Of a stretch of 64,000 bases of DNA, positions 27,020 to 34,490 are shown one piece after another (positions within the stretch are counted from its first letter, which is position 1; each line of letters starts with the position of its first letter). The position numbers and the translations under genes were made by a program. The notes under the pieces are model-generated. The model worked only from the letters and a program-made list of their open reading frames with translations. It did no database searches and was not told the DNA's origin. This DNA is from Betaproteobacteria bacterium (lineage in GTDB: Bacteria; Pseudomonadota; Gammaproteobacteria; Burkholderiales; Burkholderiaceae_C). The DNA is taken from positions 496,001 to 560,000 of the forward strand of contig JADIZZ010000003.1 in assembly GCA_016704535.1 (NCBI GenBank), written 5' to 3'.

Positions 27020-28522
27020 ATGGCCGACGCCGCCCCCGCCACGCCCAGCCCCTCGACGCCGGACAAGGATGCTGCCAAGCGCCTCAAGGACCAGGTCGAC
27101 AAGCTGCTGGCCCGCCCCGCCGCCGAAAGCATCGCCTCAGTGACGCTGGGCGGTCGTGTACTCGACTACCGCGTGCACGCCGCCTTCATGCCGGTGATGC
27201 CCGGCGGCCTGGCCGGTGGTGCCGCCGAGCCCGAAGCCGCGGTGATGACCACCGCCTACCTGCTGCAGGGCGCGGACGCGGCCACGAGACCCTTGTGTTT
27301 CGCCTTCAACGGCGGCCCGGGCTCGGCCTCGATCTGGCTGCAGTTCGGCGCCCTGGGCCCCAAGCGCGTGGTGGTGCCCGACGACGGCACCATGCCGCTG
27401 CCGCCCTACAGGCTGGAGGACAACCCGCACAGCTGGTTCGAGCATTTCGACCTCGTCTTCATCGACCCGCCGCACACCGGCTGGTCGGTGACGTCCAGCG
27501 AGGACGCACGCAAGAAGCTGCTTTCGGTCGACGGCGACATCGAGGCACTGGCCGAGGTGATGCGCGCCTGGATGACGCGTCACCAGCGCTGGGGCTCGCC
27601 GCTCTACCTGGCCGGCGAGAGTTATGGCACGACGCGCGGCGCCGGTCTGGCCGACAAGATGCAGAGCCAGGGCGCGGTGCTCAGCGGCGTGATCCTGGTG
27701 TCGTGTGCGATGGACCTGCAGAGCCTTGTCTTCGCCCCGGCCAACGACCTGCCCTACGGCCTCTTCCTGCCGGCCTTCGCCAACGTGGCGCAGTTCCACG
27801 GCCTGCTCTCGGGGCCGCCCGCAGCGTCACCCGAGGCCGCGCGGGCCGCGGCCGAGGCCTTCGTGCACGACGACTACGTGGCGGCCTTGCACGCCGGCGC
27901 GCGCCTGAGCGAGAAACGCCGCAGCGCCATCGCCAAGCGCGTGGCAGAGCTCACCGGTCTGCCGCGCGTGCTGGTCGAGGAGCAGAACCTGCGCATCGGC
28001 GACCACACCTACTTCACCGAGGCGCTGCGTGCCCGCGGCCAGGTGCTGGGGCGGCTGGACGCGCGAGCGGCCGCGCCGGCGGCGGCCAGCCGGGCCATCG
28101 AGATGGAGTTCGACCCCGGCATCGAGGCCATCGCCGGCCCCTACACGATGGCCGCGCTGGCCTACTACCGCGGCACGCTCGGCATCGACTTCGAGCACCG
28201 CTACGAGGTGCTGAACAGCGAGGCCCACAAGGCCTGGAAGTGGCAGCGCGGCACCGACAACGAAATGGGCTTCTGCAGCACCAGCCCCGACCTGGCACGT
28301 GCCTTGCGTCGCAATCCGCACCTGAAGGTGCTGGCCGCGAGCGGCCGTTACGATCTGGGCACACCCTACAGCGCCAGCGACTGGTCGCTGGCGCAGCTGA
28401 ACGCGCCGGCCGACGTGCTGGCGCGTGTCACCCACCGCTACTACGACGCAGGACACATGATGTACACGAGACAGGCCGACCTGCAGCAGCTGAAGTCCGA
28501 CCTCGGAGCCTGGCTGGCATGA
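27020..28522 (+). CDS. S10 serine carboxypeptidase-like protein
   Basis: 500 aa with no signal peptide. The S10 catalytic triad is readable: Ser201 in GESYGTTRGAG, Asp445 in GRYDLGTPY, and His479 in DAGHMMYTR. The oxyanion motif NGGPGSASIW starts at residue 97. S10 enzymes release C-terminal residues at acidic pH or act as acyltransferases. Cytosolic location is suggested by the absent leader. Its stop overlaps the phosphofructokinase start (ATGA). Confidence 0.9.
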   Translation: MADAAPATPSPSTPDKDAAKRLKDQVDKLLARPAAESIASVTLGGRVLDYRVHAAFMPVMPGGLAGGAAEPEAAVMTTAYLLQGADAATRPLCFAFNGGPGSASIWLQFGALGPKRVVVPDDGTMPLPPYRLEDNPHSWFEHFDLVFIDPPHTGWSVTSSEDARKKLLSVDGDIEALAEVMRAWMTRHQRWGSPLYLAGESYGTTRGAGLADKMQSQGAVLSGVILVSCAMDLQSLVFAPANDLPYGLFLPAFANVAQFHGLLSGPPAASPEAARAAAEAFVHDDYVAALHAGARLSEKRRSAIAKRVAELTGLPRVLVEEQNLRIGDHTYFTEALRARGQVLGRLDARAAAPAAASRAIEMEFDPGIEAIAGPYTMAALAYYRGTLGIDFEHRYEVLNSEAHKAWKWQRGTDNEMGFCSTSPDLARALRRNPHLKVLAASGRYDLGTPYSASDWSLAQLNAPADVLARVTHRYYDAGHMMYTRQADLQQLKSDLGAWLA

Positions 28523-29589
28523 GCACCCCGAAACACGTCGGCATCCTCACCGGCGGCGGCGACTGCCCGGGCCTGAACGCCGTCATCCGCGCCGTCACGC
28601 TGGCCTTGCACAACGAGTGCGGTGCGCGTGTCACCGGCATCGAGCGTGGTTTCTTCGGCCTCGTCGAACGCAAGGCGCGGCCGCTGGGCCCGCAGGACGT
28701 GGCGGGCATCCTGGCCGAAGGCGGCACCATCCTGGGCACGCACAACACCTGCAACCCCTTCAAGTACCCCGACGGCAGCGACCGCTCGGCCGAGGCCATC
28801 ACCTTCGCCAAGGACCTGGGCCTGGACGCGCTGGTGGCCATCGGCGGCGACGGCACCATGACCATCGCCCACCGCTTCGAGGAAATGGGCCTGCCCGTGG
28901 TGGGCGTGCCCAAGACCATCGACAACGACCTGGCGCTGACCGACCGCACCTTCGGCTTCGACAGCGCCGTGGCCGTGGTGGCCGAGGCGCTGGACCGGCT
29001 GGCCACCACCGCACGCAGCCACGGCCGCGTGATGATCGCCGAGACCATGGGCCGCTACGCGGGCTGGATCGCGCTGGAAGGCGGCATGGCCGGCGGCGCC
29101 AACGTCATCCTCCTGCCCGAGGTGCCGTTCAGCATCGAGACCGTGGCCCGGCTGTGCCAGGACCGCGAGTCGCGCGGCCTTGCCACGCTCATCTGCATCG
29201 CCGAAGGCGCCCACGCGGTGGGGCAGGGCATGACCATCCGCGAGACGCTGGCGCACAGCCCCGACCCGCTGCGCCTGGGCGGCGTGGGCCACTGGCTGCA
29301 GCACGAACTGCAGCCCCGCCTGCAGGCCGAAGTGCGCACCACGCTGCTGGGCCACACCCAGCGTGGCGGCCACCCAACGGCCTTCGACCGCGTGCTGGCG
29401 ACGCGCTTCGGCTACCACGCGGCGCAACTGGTGAAGGCCGGGCAGTACGGCCGCATGGTGGCGCTGCAGGGTGACCACTGCGTCAGTGTGTCGCTCGACC
29501 AGGTGGCCGGCCGCACCCGCAACGTGCCGCTGGACCACGAGATGCTGCTGGCGGCGCGCGGCATCGGCGTCTCGCTGGGCGACCGCTGA
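28519..29589 (+). CDS. pfkA: 6-phosphofructokinase, ATP type
   Basis: 356 aa. GGGDCPGLNAVIR, the GGDGTMTIAH active-site loop and GVPKTIDNDLALTDRTFGFDSA (Asp nucleophile region) are present. Gly after the GGD and Lys in PKTIDND fit the group III ATP-dependent enzymes rather than pyrophosphate-dependent ones, which have an Asp at the first place. It phosphorylates fructose-6-phosphate in glycolysis. Coupled to the S10 peptidase gene by ATGA. Many Burkholderiales lack PFK and use Entner-Doudoroff, so its presence is notable. Confidence 0.92.
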   Translation: MSTPKHVGILTGGGDCPGLNAVIRAVTLALHNECGARVTGIERGFFGLVERKARPLGPQDVAGILAEGGTILGTHNTCNPFKYPDGSDRSAEAITFAKDLGLDALVAIGGDGTMTIAHRFEEMGLPVVGVPKTIDNDLALTDRTFGFDSAVAVVAEALDRLATTARSHGRVMIAETMGRYAGWIALEGGMAGGANVILLPEVPFSIETVARLCQDRESRGLATLICIAEGAHAVGQGMTIRETLAHSPDPLRLGGVGHWLQHELQPRLQAEVRTTLLGHTQRGGHPTAFDRVLATRFGYHAAQLVKAGQYGRMVALQGDHCVSVSLDQVAGRTRNVPLDHEMLLAARGIGVSLGDR

Positions 29590-29596
29590 ACGCCGC

Positions 29597-30094
29597 CTAC
29601 AGCAAGCGTCGCAGCGCCGCATGAGACCCCTGCAGCGCCGCGCACAGCGCGGCGTCGTCGCGCCCGAAGCTGAAGTCGGAGAAGTCGAAGCCCGGGCCGA
29701 CGGTGGCGCCCACGTAGGCGTAGTCGCCCAGCGGTTCGGCGGCCTGCCACCAGCTGCCGGGCACGACATGGCGAGGGCGCCGGCCGGCAGCCACGGGGCC
29801 CAACTCGACGGCACTGAAGGCCGACAGGTCCGGCGGTGCCAGCCACAACCGCAGACCCTCGCCTTCGAGCAGGTGCCAGACCTCGTCGGACGACACGCGG
29901 TGCCAAGCCGAAAACTGGCCCTCGGCGAGCAGGAAGTCGATCGTCGTCAGCGCCACGCGCGCGGGCCGACCGTCACCGGTCTGCACGGCCTGGCTGGAGC
30001 GGAAGACCTCGGCGTACCAGCCGCCTTCAGGATGCGCTTGCAGGCCGAGTTCGCCGATCAGTGAGGCCGCGCGGGTGGACAGCGCGACGCTCAA
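29597..30094 (-). CDS. DUF985 cupin-fold protein
   Basis: 165 aa from TTG 30094, which overlaps the SDR stop (TTGA). The family signature HPEGGWYAEVFRS is near residue 18, then SAWHRVSSDEVWHLLEGEGL and a C-terminal GATVGPGFDFSDFSF. Some members bind sugar nucleotides or act as epimerase-like proteins, but function is not settled. No other start gives this N-terminus. It lies downstream of the short-chain dehydrogenase in one transcript and convergent with pfkA. Confidence 0.82.
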   Translation of the reverse strand: MSVALSTRAASLIGELGLQAHPEGGWYAEVFRSSQAVQTGDGRPARVALTTIDFLLAEGQFSAWHRVSSDEVWHLLEGEGLRLWLAPPDLSAFSAVELGPVAAGRRPRHVVPGSWWQAAEPLGDYAYVGATVGPGFDFSDFSFGRDDAALCAALQGSHAALRRLL

Positions 30095-30840
30095 GCCAGC
30101 TCCCGCACATCGGTGACGGGCAGGCTGCCGAAGTCGTCGCGGTCCATCACCTTCAGCACCTTGGCCGCGGCTTGCGCCGGGCTGTCGAGCTGGCCGTTGT
30201 CCTTCAGGCTCTGGAAACGCACACGCTCGGGGAACAGTGTCGGGTCGGCCGCACGCAGTTGAACCTGCATGTCGGTGTCGATGACGCCGGGCGCCAGCGA
30301 CACGACCCGCGCACCGGCGGGCTTCGCGGCTTCTTCCAGCGCCAGCGCGCGGGCCAGATGGTCCATGCCGGCCTTGGCGGCGCAGTAGCTGCCGCTGCCG
30401 GCCATGGCGCGCCGGCCCAGCCCCGACGAGATGAAGAGTAGCTTGCGCGGCACCGCCCAGGCCTCGGTGGCGTGCAGGAAGCTCGCACTCAGCACCAGCG
30501 GCGCTTCCAGGCCCACCCGCAGCGCGTTCGACAGCGCGGCCGGGTGGCTGGCCGACAGCGGCGCCGGCGGTGACACCACGCCGGCGTTGTGCACCAGGGT
30601 CACCGATGCCAGTGCCGCCGGGTCCTGCGCAGCCAGCCACCCCGCCAGCCGCTCGGCCACAGGCAAGGGGTCGGCCAGGTCGACGGTCCAACTCTCCAGC
30701 GCGGCACCAGCAGGAACGGGCAGTTCGGTAATGCGCCGGGCGATGGCCAGAACGCGGTGTCCGCGGGCCAGCAGTTGCTCGACGAGGGCGAGGCCGAGGC
30801 CGCGCGAGCCGCCGGTGACGATGCTGAGGTGGGTTGTCAT
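30091..30840 (-). CDS. Short-chain dehydrogenase/reductase
   Basis: 249 aa. TGGSRGLGLAL (cofactor loop near residue 10) and the catalytic Y-x-x-x-K (SYCAAKAGMDHLARAL) are present, with GLGRRAMAGSGS at the Ser position. Overall it resembles sepiapterin-reductase or benzil-reductase-like SDRs (with an unusual ISS/GLGRRAM turn). ATG 30840 gives the family N-terminus; an upstream ATG at 30903 adds a non-conserved extension. Coupled to the DUF985 cupin by overlap. Confidence 0.88.
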   Translation of the reverse strand: MTTHLSIVTGGSRGLGLALVEQLLARGHRVLAIARRITELPVPAGAALESWTVDLADPLPVAERLAGWLAAQDPAALASVTLVHNAGVVSPPAPLSASHPAALSNALRVGLEAPLVLSASFLHATEAWAVPRKLLFISSGLGRRAMAGSGSYCAAKAGMDHLARALALEEAAKPAGARVVSLAPGVIDTDMQVQLRAADPTLFPERVRFQSLKDNGQLDSPAQAAAKVLKVMDRDDFGSLPVTDVRELA

Positions 30841-30899
30841 GCGAGTTCGGGGGCTGAGGTGAAAAGGGCGATCGGACGCCGGCGCACTGTAGCCGGCGT

Positions 30900-31520
30900 T
30901 CAAAACGGCGGCTCGCTTCGGAAGTGCATGGCCCGACCGTCGATCGGGTGGGCAAAACCGATCTCGGCCGCGTGCAGCAGCAGCCGTGCAGCGCGGATGG
31001 GATGCGGCGCATAAAGCTCGTCACCACGTATCGGATGGCCCAGGTACTGCAGGTGCACGCGCAGCTGGTGCGAACGCCCGGTGACGGGCGTCAGCGCCAC
31101 GCGCGTGCAGCCCGCGCCGCGCGCCAGCACGCGCCAGTGCGTGAGCGAGGGGCGCCCGTTGACGGCATCGACAACCTGCCGCGGCCGGTTCGGCCAGTCG
31201 GCGGCCAGCGGGGCGTGGATCTGGCCTTCGTCGTCTTCGATGACGCCTTCGGCCACCGCGATGTACTGCTTGCTGACCGCGCGCTGTTCGAAGGCCGCAT
31301 TCAGCCGCCGCTGCATCTCGATGCCACGCGCGAAGAGCAGCAGGCCCGAGGTCGACATGTCGAGCCGGTGCACCACCAGCGCGTCGACGAACATCGCCTG
31401 CACGCGCGTGGTGAGGTTGTCGCGCCCGGCCTCGCCGCGGCCGGGCACCGAGAGCAGGCCCTCGGGCTTGTCGGCGATGACGAGGCTGTCGTCGACGTAG
31501 ATCAGGTTCACCGCGTGCAT
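30900..31520 (-). CDS. RluA family pseudouridine synthase
   Basis: 206 aa. HRLDMSTSGLLLFARG carries the catalytic Asp, preceded by VIADKPEGLLSVPGRG and followed by TGRSHQLRVHLQYLGHPIRGDELYAP. The short length with no S4 domain fits the RluA (23S U746/tRNA U32) group. The TATCCT box seven bases before ATG 31520 suggests a leaderless start. The preceding RsuA-type gene is a separate enzyme. Confidence 0.9.
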   Translation of the reverse strand: MHAVNLIYVDDSLVIADKPEGLLSVPGRGEAGRDNLTTRVQAMFVDALVVHRLDMSTSGLLLFARGIEMQRRLNAAFEQRAVSKQYIAVAEGVIEDDEGQIHAPLAADWPNRPRQVVDAVNGRPSLTHWRVLARGAGCTRVALTPVTGRSHQLRVHLQYLGHPIRGDELYAPHPIRAARLLLHAAEIGFAHPIDGRAMHFRSEPPF

Positions 31521-31575
31521 GGCCGGCAGGATATCGGTGCGCTGTCGTCGGTCGGCCACACCCCCATGAACAGGC

Positions 31576-31604
31576 TTGACGGACGTGCCGCGCAGGCGCA
31601 CATT
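31576..31604 (+). promoter_or_regulatory. Candidate promoter for the short ORF at 31640
   Basis: TTGACG at 31576-31581 followed by a 17-base spacer and CACATT at 31599-31604. A fair sigma70-like arrangement, placing the start near 31611, 29 bases upstream of a strong AGGAGG Shine-Dalgarno. Confidence 0.35.
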
Positions 31605-31639
31605 GCGCGCTCGTTTCAACCCACCACAGGAGGCCGCCA

Positions 31640-31684
31640 ATGAAGACCCTAGACCTTGCCCTCCTGTCGGCCTGCGCGCGCTGA
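31640..31684 (+). CDS. Possible 14-aa ORF (broken lipoprotein N-terminus or leader peptide)
   Basis: ATG 31640 is preceded by AGGAGG at good spacing and reads MKTLDLALLSACAR then stop. It resembles the N-terminus of a small entericidin-like lipoprotein (MKT..LLS.CA) ended early by a stop after the first cysteine. It could be a relic or a leader peptide. The next 230 bases to rsgA carry no convincing protein. Confidence 0.35.
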   Translation: MKTLDLALLSACAR

Positions 31685-31911
31685 AACTGGCATCCGCCTG
31701 CGGCACTCCGCCGCGGCGTTGAAGCTTCAAGCGGTAGCCCTCACCACCGCACCCCAGCGTGAACCCGTGATGCCGTGACCGTGCGTCGCGGCCGACAGAA
31801 ACCCATCGCCTGACGTCGCCCCGGGCTCCTCCGCCCGTGGCTGTTTCGCGCGCCTGCGCCCTTGCGGCTTCGGGCAGCGCGATGGCTGGTCCTGCACGGA
31901 ACGTTTCAACC
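31685..31911. other. Intergenic stretch with no gene seen
   Basis: Between the short ORF and rsgA. It contains a TTGAAGCTTCAA palindrome (31719-31730) and otherwise lacks a coherent frame. No Rho-independent terminator with a T run is visible. Confidence 0.5.
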
Positions 31912-33027
31912 ATGATCGACAACTCCCTGCTGCAACGGCTGCGTGGCATCGGCTTCGCACCTTCGCTGCTGCAATCACTGGCCCAGGTGGCGCCCACCGC
32001 GGTCGTCATCGACGCACTGGCACCGCTGCGCGTGGTCGAGGTGCAGCGTGAAGGCCTCGTGCTGCACGACGGCCAGGCCGAATGCACCGCGCGCCTCTAC
32101 CCGGCGCTGCGCACGCAGCTCGCCGCCGCAGGCGACGCCATCGCCTGCGGCGACTGGGTGCTGGCCGAACGCAACACCTTCGGTGAATGGTGGGTGCACA
32201 CGCGCCTGCCACCGCTGAACCAGCTGGCGCGCCGGCTGCACGACGGCCGCGACAAGGTCGAGCGCGTGGTCATCGTCAGCAACGTCGACACGGCGCTGCT
32301 GGTGATGGGCCTGGACCACGACTTCAACCTGCGCCGTCTGGAGCGTTACCTGGCCCTGGTGCGCATGGCCGGCGTGGCCGCCGTGGTGGTGCTGACCAAG
32401 CGCGACCTGGCGGCCGACGCGGCCGCGCACCTGCAGCAGGTGCAGGCCGTGCTGCCGGCCGACGTGATGGCGGTGGCCGTCAATGCGCTGGGCAACGAAC
32501 CGCGCGAGCAGCTCGAACCCTGGCTGCAACCCGGGCAGACGCTGGTGCTGCTGGGCTCCAGCGGTGCCGGCAAGAGCACGCTGACGAATGCGTTGACCGG
32601 TGCGACGACAGGCAGCGCCGTGCAGTCCACCGGCCCGAATCGCGCTGGCGACAGCCGCGGCCGCCACACCACCACTGCACGCTCGCTGCACACGACGCCG
32701 ATGGGCGCCTGCATCATCGACACGCCTGGCTTGCGCACGCTGCGGCTCGACGGTGACGCCGGCGCACTCGACGCGGCCTTCGACGACATCATGCGACTCG
32801 CCCCGCTTTGCCGCTTCCGCGACTGCCAGCACGAGGCCGAACCCGGCTGCGCGGTGCGCGAGGGCGTCACGCCCGACCGCCTGCGCAACTACCAAAAGCT
32901 GCAGCGCGAGGCGCGGCGCGACACGCTCACCGCGCTGGAACGCAAGGTGCAGGTGCAGCAGTGGAAGGCGCGAACCCGCGCTGGCAGGGCACGCACCGAG
33001 AGCAAACGTGAGACCTCCCGTGGCTGA
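31912..33027 (+). CDS. rsgA: Ribosome small subunit-dependent GTPase RsgA
   Basis: 371 aa. Circularly permuted GTPase: G4 (VLTKRDL) precedes the P-loop GSSGAGKSTLTN, then the switch GDSRGRHTTTARS and G3 DTPGLR. A zinc knuckle follows (CRFRDCQHEAEPGC). The N-terminal OB-fold region is present. It assists 30S maturation. Start is set at ATG 31912 because upstream in-frame residues look random. It is convergent with the MFS transporter. Confidence 0.93.
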   Translation: MIDNSLLQRLRGIGFAPSLLQSLAQVAPTAVVIDALAPLRVVEVQREGLVLHDGQAECTARLYPALRTQLAAAGDAIACGDWVLAERNTFGEWWVHTRLPPLNQLARRLHDGRDKVERVVIVSNVDTALLVMGLDHDFNLRRLERYLALVRMAGVAAVVVLTKRDLAADAAAHLQQVQAVLPADVMAVAVNALGNEPREQLEPWLQPGQTLVLLGSSGAGKSTLTNALTGATTGSAVQSTGPNRAGDSRGRHTTTARSLHTTPMGACIIDTPGLRTLRLDGDAGALDAAFDDIMRLAPLCRFRDCQHEAEPGCAVREGVTPDRLRNYQKLQREARRDTLTALERKVQVQQWKARTRAGRARTESKRETSRG

Positions 33028-33047
33028 GGGCCCCGTGCCCCGGCGCA

Positions 33048-33061
33048 CACCCCTCGGGGTG
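33048..33061 (+). terminator. Weak hairpin after rsgA
   Basis: CACCC-CTCG-GGGTG, a five-base stem with a CTCG loop, between two convergent genes. No T tract follows, so the termination role is uncertain. Confidence 0.25.
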
Positions 33062-33137
33062 GCGTCCGGCGTGCCGGCCCCGGCCGTCCCTTCAACCTCC
33101 GCGCCGTGCCGCCCGCCTGCGGGCCGTGCGTGCGCTG

Positions 33138-34388
33138 TCAGGCCCGTGCCCGACCCCCGGGTTCCGCCGTGCCGGCCTGCACCAACGCGTCACGCTGCGC
33201 CAGCGTGGGAAAGACGCGCAACCAGAGCCCCGCCACGGCCAGCGTGCACACGCCGCCCAGCACCACCGAGCCCACCGGCCCCATCAGTGCCGCGGTGGCG
33301 CCCGACTCGAACTCGCCGAGCTGGTTCGACGCGCCGATGAAGACCGAATTCACCGCGCTCACGCGGCCGCGCATGGCATCGGGTGTCTCCAGCTGCACCA
33401 GCGTCTGGCGGATGACGACGCTGACCATGTCGGCCGCACCGGTGACGGCCAGCGCGGCCATCGACAGCACGAGGCTCGTCGACAGCCCGAACACCAGCGT
33501 CGCGGCGCCGAACACCGCCACCGCGCCCAGCAGCACGTGCCCGGTGCGCCGCCGCACCGGCCAGCGCGTGAGCACCAGCGACGTCAGCAGCGCGCCCACG
33601 GCCGGCGCGCTGCGCAGCAGCCCCAGGCCCCAGGGGCCGACGTGCAGGATGTCCTTCGCGAAGATCGGCAGCAGCGCGGTGGCGCCGCCGAAGAGCACCG
33701 CAAAGAGGTCCAGCGAGATGGCACCCAGCACCACCTTGCTGTGCCAGACGTAGCGCACGCCGGCCAGCAGCGTGTCCAGCGTGGCGGGTTCGTTGGGCGG
33801 CGGCACGTGCACGTAGCGCAGCGCCAGGGCCAGGCCGCAGGCCAGCGTGAACAGCGCCGCGCAGGTGCCATAGGTGGCAGGCGCGCCGAGAGCGTAAATG
33901 AAGCCGCCCAGTGCTGGCGCGCCGATGATGGCGCCCTGCATGCCGGTGGAGCTGAAGGCCAGCGCACGCGGCAGCACGTCCTTGGGCACCAGCAGCGGCG
34001 TCAGCGCCTGCTGCGTGGGCAGCTGGAAGGCGCGCACGCCACCCAGCACCACGCTGATGCCCAGCAGCAGCCCGCGCGTGGCGTGGCCGCCAGCGCTGCC
34101 CACGCACAGCAGCAGCGCGCAAAGCGCCTGCAGGCCCAGGCACAACGCCAGGATGCGGCCGCGGTGGTGGCGGTCGATCAGGTGGCCCGAAGGCAGCGTC
34201 AGCAGCAGCGCGGGCGCGAACTGCAGCAGGCCCACCAGCCCCAGGTCCCAGGCCGAACCGGTCAGGTCGTACATCTGCCAGCCGACGGCGACCATCATCA
34301 TCTGGCTCGCCGATACGCCCGCCAGGCGTGCAAACCACAGCCGGATGTAGGCCGGGTAGGCCCACAGCGAGACAGCAGCGCTGCTCAC
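33138..34388 (-). CDS. MFS transporter (MFS_3 / EntS-like)
   Basis: 416 aa with about twelve hydrophobic segments and a GTG start. It has PSGHLIDRHHRGRIL (the loop 2-3 signature) and RLAGVSASQMMMVAVGWQMYDLTGSAWDLGLVGL, typical of MFS_3 family exporters such as EntS. Substrate is unknown; no siderophore or antibiotic gene lies beside it. It is convergent with rsgA and divergent from the kinase gene. Confidence 0.87.
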   Translation of the reverse strand: MSSAAVSLWAYPAYIRLWFARLAGVSASQMMMVAVGWQMYDLTGSAWDLGLVGLLQFAPALLLTLPSGHLIDRHHRGRILALCLGLQALCALLLCVGSAGGHATRGLLLGISVVLGGVRAFQLPTQQALTPLLVPKDVLPRALAFSSTGMQGAIIGAPALGGFIYALGAPATYGTCAALFTLACGLALALRYVHVPPPNEPATLDTLLAGVRYVWHSKVVLGAISLDLFAVLFGGATALLPIFAKDILHVGPWGLGLLRSAPAVGALLTSLVLTRWPVRRRTGHVLLGAVAVFGAATLVFGLSTSLVLSMAALAVTGAADMVSVVIRQTLVQLETPDAMRGRVSAVNSVFIGASNQLGEFESGATAALMGPVGSVVLGGVCTLAVAGLWLRVFPTLAQRDALVQAGTAEPGGRARA

Positions 34389-34490
34389 GCGCGCCGCGAG
34401 CCGGCGCGGGCAGGTAAGCGGCAGGCCGTCACGGCGGGCCGATGCCGCCGGGGTGAGAGGGGGTGGTATCCCTGATAAGCTCGTTGCTGC

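Noticed and set aside
28519..29589. Pyrophosphate-dependent phosphofructokinase
   Set aside because: The position after GGD is Gly rather than the Asp typical of pyrophosphate enzymes.
33126..34475. Open frame opposite the MFS gene
   Set aside because: The opposite strand encodes a clear twelve-helix transporter; this frame is His/Gln-rich noise.
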